A DNA stretch of 38,651 nucleotides from Acidobacteriota bacterium. GTDB lineage: Bacteria > Acidobacteriota > Terriglobia > UBA7540. The stretch lies in the NCBI GenBank assembly GCA_003224695.1, contig QHZO01000015.1:7190-45840 (forward strand), read 5' to 3'. The notes under the pieces were generated by a model. It was not told where the DNA came from. It did not search any database and was given only the letters and a program-made list of their open reading frames with translations. The first letter of the stretch is position 1, and each line of letters opens with the position of its first letter. The position numbers and the translations under genes are program-made. Below are positions 23,477 through 30,314 of this stretch, piece after piece.

Positions 23477-26146
23477 CTATTCTCCCACCAGCTTGAATTG
23501 GTAATGCCCCGATCCGACATCGAAAACAAAATCGTCGTGGCCTTTGGATCCTGCCGTCACCCCCGGCGTGCCCGGCACGAAGTGGCCCTTTTCCCAAATC
23601 ACGCGGTCGCCCTCCCCAATCGTGATGTCCGTCATTTGCTCCTCCTGCGGGATGTAAACTTTCGCATCGCTATTGGGAGGGATGGTGACCTCGAGCGTGA
23701 TGGCGCCGGTTGAATGCGTCCACGCGGTGGCCACGCGGCCGCGAACGGTTTCAGCCGATGCGCTGACCCAGTGCAGGTCTTCAACCACCTGCGGGGCGAT
23801 GCGCAGGTGGCGGTAGCCGTCGCTGTCCTCCGGCTGGGCGATGCCGGCGAGCGCCTGATAAAACCACGCGCCGAGCGACCCGAACATGGCGTGATTGTGC
23901 GAATTCATCGCCGGCCCGGTCTTGTCCTGCCAAAGCTCCCAAAGCGTCGTCGCGCCGTGCTCGACCATGAAGCCCCAGCTCGGATAAGTTTTTTGGATGG
24001 CGAGTTCATAGGCGAGGTCCGAGCGGCCGTTGCGCGTCAGGAGCGGGAGCAGATATTTGACTCCGATAAAGCCCGTGGTGACATGCGTGTTGTTCGTATA
24101 AACGATGTCGGTCGTCAAGCGCCACAGCACTCCGCCGCGCTGTTTCTCGGGTGTGATATCGAGGAATAGCGGCAACAGGTTCGCCGTTTGCGTGCCGGTG
24201 GAATAACTCGAGGTCTCGGGATTGAAAAATTTCTTGTTGAACGCGTCGCGGATGTCCGTGTCAAGCTTCGAGTAGGCCGCCGCTTCGTTCGTCTTTTCGA
24301 GAATCTTCGCCAGGTTGGCGAGAATCTGAACGTCGTAATCGAAGTAGAAGTCCGAAACCACAGCGCCGGGCGTGGGCACGATGGAGACCCAGTCGCCGTA
24401 ATAGCTGTAGGTCAATAGATTGTCCGGCGCGCGCGTGCGCAGGAACTCGACGTATTTCTTCAAGGCGTCGTAATTTTCTTCGAGAATCCTCCGGTCGCCG
24501 TACTGCTGCCACATGTACCAGACAATCAGGGGATAGGCGGTGCCCCAGGCCGGGTCCGCGGGATAGCTTCCGTAAATGTGCGGGACGGTGTCGGAAATTT
24601 CGCCATCCGGTTTCTCGGCGTCGCGCATGTCGCGAACGAAATTCGAGTAGAACGCCGCCATGTCGAAGTTGAGCATGGCTTCCTCGGCGGTCACGTGAGC
24701 GTCGCCCATCCAGCCCTGACGCTCGTTGCGCTGGTCGCAGTCGGTCGGCAGACCGAATAGGTTCGAGAGCTGGCCCCAATGGATTAGGTGCTGGATCTGA
24801 TTGAGGATTTGCTTGGAGGCGACGAAGTTTCCCGCCGGCGCCACGGCCGAATGGACCACGCGCCCACGCAACGAATCGAGGCCCGGCGCGCCCGGGAAAC
24901 CCGAGACCTCGACGTAGCGGAAACCGTGGTAGGTGAACCGCGGCTCCCAAGCTTCGACGCCCTCGCCTTTCAGCGTGTAGGTGTCGCGCGATTTCGCGCG
25001 CTCGATGTTGTCGCGGTTGATCATGCCGTTATCGTAGAGAAGCTCGGCGAAACGCAATCGAACTTCGGCACCGCGCGCGCCCGCGACGCGCAACTTCACC
25101 CAGCCGGCGAAATTCTGGCCGAAGTCATAGACGGTGATGCCCGGCTGCGGCGTCCACATGTTCACGGGCACAAGCGTATCCACAACTTGAATGGCCGGAA
25201 ACGTTTCGGCGGAGAGTTCGCCTTGAGGGGGCGTAACGAGCTGGGCCACAGCCCAACCGGAGTCGTCGAAAACCGGCTCATCCCAGCCCGGAGTCTCCAG
25301 CCTCGCGTCATACGTTTCGCCGTCATAAACGCTGTCGCTCGTGATCGGCCCGTTTTTAGCCTTCCATGAAGTGTCACTTCGAACCGTGAAGTGTTTTCCA
25401 TCCGGAAGTTCGATTTCTATTTGCAGCAGGAGCGCGCGCGAGCGGTACCAGCCCTCCCCCAGCATCGCGCCAACGGCGTTTCGGCCGCTCCTGAGCCTGC
25501 TCGTCACGTCGTAGACGCTGTATAGAACTCGTTTGCTGTACGTGGTCCACGCCGGATCGAGGACTTTTGACCCCACCTTGTGGCCGTTCAAACGCAGCTC
25601 GTAATATCCGAGCCCGGACACATAGGCGCGCGCCCGGAGCGGCGCCTGAGGCAGTTCAAATTCGGTGCGAAGCTGGTTCGCCCCGCCAATCCACTGCGCT
25701 TTCCAGTCTTCGCGGTGGAAAAAGCCGGTGTCAAATGTTGCCGGGGCGCTGTAATCGGAGGCGCGCCCCTCTTTGTCCCACCAGCGCACTTTCCAGAAAT
25801 ATGGGTGCCCGCTTTCGAGCGGCTTGCCCGAGTAAACGACTTGCGTGGAATCATCCGATGCCACTTTGCCGCTGTCCCACTGGTCGCCGCGGTCGCTTCG
25901 TAAAAGCGCTTCGCTTGTCGCAAACAGAATTTGATAAGCGGTCTGCACTTCGGCGCGGCCGCTGTGCGTGAGCGTCCAGGCAAAGCGCGGCTGCGGCACG
26001 TCCACCCCCATCGGATTTGTAAGGTATTCGGCCCGAAGGTCGGCAGGGGATGAGGGGCCTTCGGCGCCGAAGGCAGCCTGAGCGACGAGGCCTGCAAACA
26101 GTGGCGCAATGATGGCTCGGCGGTGAATATCACGGAGCGACAACAT
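23477..26146 (-). CDS. GH78 alpha-L-rhamnosidase
   Basis: An 889-residue secreted enzyme; the ATG follows GGAGG at six-base spacing and begins a signal peptide (IIAPLFAGLVAQAAFG|AE). Domain order matches bacterial GH78: an N-terminal fibronectin-like domain (TNPMGVDVPQPRFAWTL, HPYFWKVRWWDKEG), the Bac_rhamnosid N domain (ARAYVSGLGYYELRLNGHKV, DPAWTTYSKRVLY), the concanavalin-like domain (VYDFGQNFAGWVKL) and the (alpha/alpha)6 catalytic domain. Around residue 470 is the signature DQRNERQGWMGDAHV, with the acidic catalytic residue; TTLWELWQD near 735 has the partner Glu. A C-terminal beta-domain follows. It releases L-rhamnose from rhamnosides such as rhamnogalacturonan side chains, feeding the neighbouring catabolic genes. 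Confidence 0.93.
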   Translation of the reverse strand: MLSLRDIHRRAIIAPLFAGLVAQAAFGAEGPSSPADLRAEYLTNPMGVDVPQPRFAWTLTHSGRAEVQTAYQILFATSEALLRSDRGDQWDSGKVASDDSTQVVYSGKPLESGHPYFWKVRWWDKEGRASDYSAPATFDTGFFHREDWKAQWIGGANQLRTEFELPQAPLRARAYVSGLGYYELRLNGHKVGSKVLDPAWTTYSKRVLYSVYDVTSRLRSGRNAVGAMLGEGWYRSRALLLQIEIELPDGKHFTVRSDTSWKAKNGPITSDSVYDGETYDARLETPGWDEPVFDDSGWAVAQLVTPPQGELSAETFPAIQVVDTLVPVNMWTPQPGITVYDFGQNFAGWVKLRVAGARGAEVRLRFAELLYDNGMINRDNIERAKSRDTYTLKGEGVEAWEPRFTYHGFRYVEVSGFPGAPGLDSLRGRVVHSAVAPAGNFVASKQILNQIQHLIHWGQLSNLFGLPTDCDQRNERQGWMGDAHVTAEEAMLNFDMAAFYSNFVRDMRDAEKPDGEISDTVPHIYGSYPADPAWGTAYPLIVWYMWQQYGDRRILEENYDALKKYVEFLRTRAPDNLLTYSYYGDWVSIVPTPGAVVSDFYFDYDVQILANLAKILEKTNEAAAYSKLDTDIRDAFNKKFFNPETSSYSTGTQTANLLPLFLDITPEKQRGGVLWRLTTDIVYTNNTHVTTGFIGVKYLLPLLTRNGRSDLAYELAIQKTYPSWGFMVEHGATTLWELWQDKTGPAMNSHNHAMFGSLGAWFYQALAGIAQPEDSDGYRHLRIAPQVVEDLHWVSASAETVRGRVATAWTHSTGAITLEVTIPPNSDAKVYIPQEEQMTDITIGEGDRVIWEKGHFVPGTPGVTAGSKGHDDFVFDVGSGHYQFKLVGE

Positions 26147-26198
26147 GAGAGACCTCCGGGCAAAATCTAACAGGATGCTAAAAAACGATTCCGCGCGC

Positions 26199-26306
26199 TG
26201 TCATTCCGATCCGTCGGCTGACGGAGAGGAATCTCGCTCTGGATCTGTTCGGAATGAAGCAACCAGTGCGAGATCCTTCGCGTCGGCTGACGGACTCAGG
26301 ATGACA
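26199..26306. repeat. Palindromic repeat element bounded by TGTCATTCC / GGATGACA
   Basis: The outer arms are TGTCATTCC (26199-26207) and GGATGACA (26299-26306); inner arms GGAATCTCGC and GCGAGATCC pair as well. Two copies of the hairpin motif CGTCGGCTGACGG (26211-26224 and 26281-26293) sit inside symmetrically. It fills most of the gap between the rhamnosidase and lutB genes. Confidence 0.65.
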
Positions 26307-26347
26307 ATGTGGGTCGGGCGTATGACATCTACCTGGGTTATACGACA

Positions 26348-27799
26348 CTAGTTCCGTATCTTTTTCCATCGCGCCCGAAAAGGCTCCGGGGCGAGCGCCG
26401 GAAAATCACGCCCCTCGGTCCAGCGCGAGAGCGGGTATTTATTGAAGCGCCTGACCCAACCCTGGTCCGCGAAAAACCGCTGTCCCAGACGTGCAAGCCA
26501 CGCGCCGAGAGAATACGCCCACGGGCGTCCCATGGCCCACGCCCACAGGCGCATTGCCGTGCGCTCGCCGACCGGCGAATCGGGCGGACGCGGAGTCTCC
26601 GTCTTTGCCTGCGCCTCACTGCGCAAGTGTAGAAGCAGATCCGGGATATTGATTTTGACCGGACAAACCTCCCGGCAGGCGCCGCAGAGCGACGACGCAA
26701 ATGGCAGCTCGCGCGCCTGGCCGATCCCGACGAACTCCGGCGTGACGAGCGCCCCAATGGGGCCGCTATAGACCCAGCCATAGCTGTGCCCGCCTATCTT
26801 GCGATAGACGGGGCAAACATTAAGGCAGGCGCCGCAGCGGATGCAATAGAGCGCCTCGCGCATTTTGGGATCCGCGAGCGCGCGCGTGCGGCCATTGTCC
26901 ACGAGCACCACGTGCATTTCATCCGGGCCGTCTTCCCCGGGTCGGCGCGGCCCGGTGAGCATGGACGTGTAGCTTGTGAGCTTTTGTCCCGTGCCGGAGC
27001 GCGCGAGCAGGCGCAGGAAAACGCCCAGGTCGGCAAAGCGCGGGATCAGTTTTTCAATCCCCACCAGGGCCACATGCACCGGCGGGGCAGTGGTCGAAAA
27101 TCGGATGTTGCCCTCATTTTCGATCACGACGACGCTGCCCGTCTCGGCGACGGCAAAGTTTGCGCCGCTCAGGCCCATCCGCGCCCGGTGGAACATCTCG
27201 CGCAGCGCCCGGCGCGCGATAAGCGTCAGCCGCTCGGGCTCGGTAGTGTATTCGGCTTGGAGCGACCTCTGAAACAGTTCGGCGACGTCCTGCCGGGTCT
27301 TGTGAATTGCCGGGGCCACGATGTGCGCGGGCCGCTCGCCCGCAAGCTGCAAGATGAATTCGCCGAGATCGGTCTCGACGGCGCGAATGCCGGCGGCTTC
27401 GAGCGCGTGGTTCAGCTCGATTTCCTCGCTGACCATGGTCTTGGCTTTGACGATCTCGCGCGCCCCGGCTTTCTCGGCGATGCCGATGACGATGGCGCAG
27501 GCCTCGGCGGCGTCGCTTGCCCAATGCACGTGTCCGCCGCTCCGCTCGACCTGATCGGCAAATTGGGCGAGGTAAGAGTCCAGGTGCTCGATCACTTCAC
27601 GTTTCAGCTCGCGGCCGCGCTCGCGCAGCCGCTCAAAACCCGGAACTTCCTGGACGGCTCTGAGGCGGTGCTCGTAGAGGCGCAGCGTGGAGGCGCGCAA
27701 GGCTTCCTGAAGGTGCGCGTCGCGGAGCGCTTGCGTAGCGCGCTCGTGGATTTCGCCGCTTTGGACGCCCGTTTCACTCATCGTGTCACGAAGTAACAT
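26348..27799 (-). CDS. lutB: LutB-like L-lactate utilisation iron-sulphur protein
   Basis: A 483-residue cytoplasmic protein matching LutB/YkgF. The N-terminal two thirds are the LUD domain (AREIVKAKTMVSEEIELNHA, VETDLGEFILQL, ARMGLSGANFAVAETGSVV). Two ferredoxin-type clusters follow: C319, C322, C325, C329 in CIRCGACLNVCP and C372, C375, C379 in CGACREVCP, each binding a 4Fe-4S cluster. With LutA and LutC it oxidises L-lactate to pyruvate. Neither partner is seen in this window. The neighbouring rhamnose genes would yield L-lactate by the diketo-hydrolase route, which explains its presence. Start is uncertain: ATG at 27799 or 27781, neither with a clear ribosome binding site, because a palindromic repeat reaches to within four bases of the first. 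Confidence 0.88.
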   Translation of the reverse strand: MLLRDTMSETGVQSGEIHERATQALRDAHLQEALRASTLRLYEHRLRAVQEVPGFERLRERGRELKREVIEHLDSYLAQFADQVERSGGHVHWASDAAEACAIVIGIAEKAGAREIVKAKTMVSEEIELNHALEAAGIRAVETDLGEFILQLAGERPAHIVAPAIHKTRQDVAELFQRSLQAEYTTEPERLTLIARRALREMFHRARMGLSGANFAVAETGSVVVIENEGNIRFSTTAPPVHVALVGIEKLIPRFADLGVFLRLLARSGTGQKLTSYTSMLTGPRRPGEDGPDEMHVVLVDNGRTRALADPKMREALYCIRCGACLNVCPVYRKIGGHSYGWVYSGPIGALVTPEFVGIGQARELPFASSLCGACREVCPVKINIPDLLLHLRSEAQAKTETPRPPDSPVGERTAMRLWAWAMGRPWAYSLGAWLARLGQRFFADQGWVRRFNKYPLSRWTEGRDFPALAPEPFRARWKKIRN

Positions 27800-27802
27800 C
27801 GC

Positions 27803-27874
27803 TGTAGCGCCGCCGTCCCGGCGGCATCGAGCGAGGCCAGCGAGACGCTGGCGTTACGGCCGCCGACGCCGGTC
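27803..27874. repeat. Palindromic repeat element, TGTAGCGCC family, copy 2
   Basis: About 72 bases nearly identical to the first part of the copy at 23387-23475, with one single-base gap and a few substitutions. Its end fuses into another TGTAGCG-bounded element at 27883. Confidence 0.8.
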
Positions 27875-27882
27875 CCAGATGT

Positions 27883-27961
27883 TGTAGCGCCGATCGGATT
27901 TTACCCCGGCGGGGCCGGGGACCGGCGGTTTGCCAATCGGCGGTCATAGACCGCCGCTACA
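27883..27961. repeat. Palindromic repeat element, TGTAGCGCCG...CGCTACA, second type
   Basis: Starts TGTAGCGCCGATCGG and ends CGGCGGTCATAGACCGCCGCTACA. A related element lies at 33152-33287, where the same ends flank an extra 62-bp insertion. It occupies the gap between lutB and the SDR gene. Confidence 0.75.
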
Positions 27962-27972
27962 GGCGGGCGCGG

Positions 27973-28725
27973 TTAATAGGTCGCGCGCCCTCCCGAAATA
28001 TCGTAGCACTGTCCGGTGGTAAACGACGCCTCGCGCGAGACCAGATAATGGACCAGCGCCGCGACTTCTTCCACACGTCCCGTCCGGCCCATCGGAATCT
28101 TGCTCAGCATGTAATCCACGGTGGGCTTCGGAATCCCATCCAGGATGGGCGTTTGAATGACCGCGGGCGAAATACTGTTGACGGTGATGTCGCCTTTGCC
28201 CGCAACTTCTTTCGCCAGCGCCTTGGTCAGAGCAATCACGCCGGCCTTGGTGCTCGAATAGGGGATGAGCGAGGGATTGCCTTCCTTGCCCGCAATCGAG
28301 GCCACGTTGACAATGCGGCCGTAACCCCGTTCGAGCATCTCCCCGACCACCGCTCGGCACATCAGAAAGACGCCCTTGAGGTTTACGGCATAGACCGCGT
28401 CGAGGTCCTTTTCCTCAAGCTCCCACAGCACCGCAGTCTTGCCGGCGATGCCGGCGTTGTTCACCACAATATCAATCGGGCCGAGCCGGCGACGCACGTC
28501 GGCCACCGCCGCGCCAACCGAAGCGCCGCTCGCCACATCGCAAGCGATGCCGACGCCGCCGATTTCCTTCGCCACAGCCTGCGCCGCGGCTTCGTTGATG
28601 TCGCAAACGGCCACGTGCCCGCCCGCCTTGGCCAGGCGGCGCGCAATGCCCTCGCCGATCCCCTGAGCGCCGCCCGTCACCACCGCCACCTGGTCCTCAA
28701 GGCTGAAAAAGCGAGGTTCAGGCAT
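27973..28725 (-). CDS. SDR-family dehydrogenase, probable 2-keto-3-deoxy-L-rhamnonate 4-dehydrogenase
   Basis: The start is set at the ATG at 28725; the 16 residues upstream in the longer frame derive from the palindromic repeat at 28738-28788. The 250-residue protein is a classical short-chain dehydrogenase: TGGAQGIG (17-24) binds NAD(P), NNAG (89-92), and the catalytic Ser143, Tyr156 and Lys160 (VASIAG, PYSSTKAG). D42 after the second strand (VAVCDIN) favours NAD+. It lies 60 bases after the enolase gene on the same strand. In the non-phosphorylative rhamnose route two SDR-type steps occur (rhamnose dehydrogenase and 2-keto-3-deoxy-rhamnonate 4-dehydrogenase); the position beside the dehydratase and FAH-family hydrolase suggests the latter, but sequence alone cannot decide. 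Confidence 0.82.
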   Translation of the reverse strand: MPEPRFFSLEDQVAVVTGGAQGIGEGIARRLAKAGGHVAVCDINEAAAQAVAKEIGGVGIACDVASGASVGAAVADVRRRLGPIDIVVNNAGIAGKTAVLWELEEKDLDAVYAVNLKGVFLMCRAVVGEMLERGYGRIVNVASIAGKEGNPSLIPYSSTKAGVIALTKALAKEVAGKGDITVNSISPAVIQTPILDGIPKPTVDYMLSKIPMGRTGRVEEVAALVHYLVSREASFTTGQCYDISGGRATY

Positions 28726-28737
28726 GGTTTTGGCCCG

Positions 28738-28788
28738 TAGGGGCGACCCTCGTGGTCGCCCCAGGGCGGGCACAAGGCCCGCCCCTAC
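28738..28788. repeat. GTAGGGGCG...CGCCCCTAC palindromic repeat
   Basis: A 51-bp element with terminal inverted repeats GTAGGGGCG/CGCCCCTAC and internal hairpins (GGCGACC..GGTCGCC and GGGCGGGC..GCCCGCCC). It lies exactly between the enolase stop and SDR start, reaching into the last codon region of the enolase gene. Same ends occur at 30441, 30630 and 36238. Confidence 0.8.
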
Positions 28789-29957
28789 TCGACAATCGCA
28801 AACTGCTTGAGCAATTCCTCATCAATGGTCAGTCCAAGCCCGGGCGTGTTCTCGTCGAGCTCGATGAAGCCGTTTCTGGGCACGGGCTCGCCCTTGAAGA
28901 TGTACCAGAAAAGTTCGTTTCCGATTTCCACGTCCACTTTGGGGAAAAATTCCGCCATGGGCGAGTTCAAATTTGCCTGCACGATGTGGTAGTTGTGCAT
29001 TTGCCCGGCGTGCGGAATGACGGGGACTTCGTGGGCCTCGGCGAGCGCCGAGACCTTGCGCGCCTGGGTGATGCCGCCGACGCGGTTGGTGTCAAACTGA
29101 ATGACATCGAGAGCCCGCGCGTCGAGCAGCTCGCGGAATCCGTACACCGTAAATTCGTGTTCACCGCCGGCGATCGGGACGCGGTTCATCGCTTTGAGTT
29201 CCGCGTAGCCCGCGATGTCGTCGGGGATGACGGGCTCTTCGAGCCAGCGCAGGTGATAGGGCTCGAGCAACAGAATCATGCGCCGCGCGTAATCGAGCGT
29301 CCAGCCCATGTAAGCGTCGGCCATCAAATCAATTTCGTCGCCGAGCACTTCACGCGCCGTGCGCACCAGCTCCAGGTTTTTTTGCATGCCGGCGGCGCCG
29401 TCCACCGGCCCCCAGCCAAAGCGTATCTTCATCGCCCGGAAGCCTTCCTCCTTGTAGCGCCTCGCTTCTTTCGCCAGCTCTTCCGGCTTCTGACTGTAAA
29501 GGCGGCTCGCGTAAACTGGAATCCGTTGCTTGGTCTTCCCGCCGAGAAGCCGGAAGACCGGCTGGTGCGTGATTTTTCCCATCAGGTCCCAGAGCGCGAT
29601 GTCCACCGCGCTGATCGCCACCATGCCGATGCCTTTGCGGCCAAACGCTATGGTCTTGCGATACATGTGCTGCCAAAGTATTTCGTAGTCAAACGGATTC
29701 GCGCCGAGAATAATCGGCTTGAGGTAAAGGTCAATCACCTGCTTCGTGACGCGCGGCGCGAGCGCTGCATCTCCGATGCCAATGAGACCCTGGTCGGAGA
29801 AAAGCTCCACCACCAGCCAGCCGTGAAAGCGGAACGAGGCCATCGGATCAATCGGCAAGTCAAGCAGGTCCATGGGGCTGGTGCAGAAGTGCGGCTCCGG
29901 CGGGACCGTCTTCCCGCGCCACTCGACCACGCGCGCCCGCACTTCCGTAATCTTCAT
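28785..29957 (-). CDS. Enolase-superfamily sugar-acid dehydratase, probable L-rhamnonate dehydratase
   Basis: Start at the ATG at 29957 with GGGGAGA upstream; gives 390 residues, the usual length. It is a mandelate-racemase-type enolase: metal ligands Asp214 (LMADAYMG), Glu240 (RWLEEPV) and Glu266 (AGGEHE), and His316 in VIPHAGQMHNYH as acid/base. Features shared with L-rhamnonate dehydratase are FGRKGIGMVAISAVDIALWDL, GEHEFTVYGF and the segment IVQANLNSPMAEF, which corresponds to H-x-V-x-x-x-N-S-P-x-A-E-F in that group; the KxK motif of other mandelate racemases is absent. It would dehydrate L-rhamnonate (or L-fuconate/L-lyxonate) to the 2-keto-3-deoxy acid. First gene of the run SDR-lutB-GH78-FAH-GH28 on this strand. 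Confidence 0.85.
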   Translation of the reverse strand: MKITEVRARVVEWRGKTVPPEPHFCTSPMDLLDLPIDPMASFRFHGWLVVELFSDQGLIGIGDAALAPRVTKQVIDLYLKPIILGANPFDYEILWQHMYRKTIAFGRKGIGMVAISAVDIALWDLMGKITHQPVFRLLGGKTKQRIPVYASRLYSQKPEELAKEARRYKEEGFRAMKIRFGWGPVDGAAGMQKNLELVRTAREVLGDEIDLMADAYMGWTLDYARRMILLLEPYHLRWLEEPVIPDDIAGYAELKAMNRVPIAGGEHEFTVYGFRELLDARALDVIQFDTNRVGGITQARKVSALAEAHEVPVIPHAGQMHNYHIVQANLNSPMAEFFPKVDVEIGNELFWYIFKGEPVPRNGFIELDENTPGLGLTIDEELLKQFAIVE

Positions 29958-30314
29958 TCCGAATCTCCCCGGCTCATCCGCCCCGCACTCATTCGCCCAT
30001 TCGAGGGCCAACACTCTAGCTGAGTCTTTTTGAGTTTGCCAGAGGGAGTTTCGAGGCTTGTTTGTATCGGCGGCCTATCCCTCGACACGCTCGGGACGGT
30101 GAGTCCGTCGGCTGACGGATGTTGCCATCCGTCGGCTGACGGATCGAACCGCGGCCGCCATCCTTGATTTCTCCGTATTTACGGCGCTCCCCGCTGAGGG
30201 GGGCAGGCGCCGAGACGCAGCTACAGCGTACTGAGTTACCACCGAATTTGCCTGTTCGTTGACTTGCCTTGGTATGAAACCTAAGATGAAACTTGTTCGG
30301 TTCGTCCCGAGAAC
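29958..30314. other. Divergent intergenic region between dehydratase and kinase genes
   Basis: No gene. Holds two CCGTCGGCTGACGG hairpins 24 bases apart (30105-30118 and 30129-30142) and GC-rich inverted stretches. Promoters for both flanking genes should lie here, but I could not identify clear boxes. Confidence 0.4.
30105..30142. repeat. Two copies of the CCGTCGGCTGACGG hairpin
   Basis: CCGTC/GACGG stem with a GGCT loop, repeated in direct orientation at 30105-30118 and 30129-30142. The same 14-mer is found at 26211-26224, nearly so at 26281-26293, and as its inverse at 37766-37779. Confidence 0.7.

Noticed and set aside
26786-27796. A 336-codon plus-strand frame opposite lutB
   Set aside because: Antisense shadow; lutB has two intact iron-sulphur motifs.
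26146-27973. LutA or LutC next to lutB
   Set aside because: The adjoining gaps are filled with repeats and no frame there has the corresponding motifs.
28752-30023. A 423-codon plus-strand frame opposite the enolase gene
   Set aside because: Antisense shadow of a clear enolase-superfamily gene; no recognisable domain in the plus-strand product.
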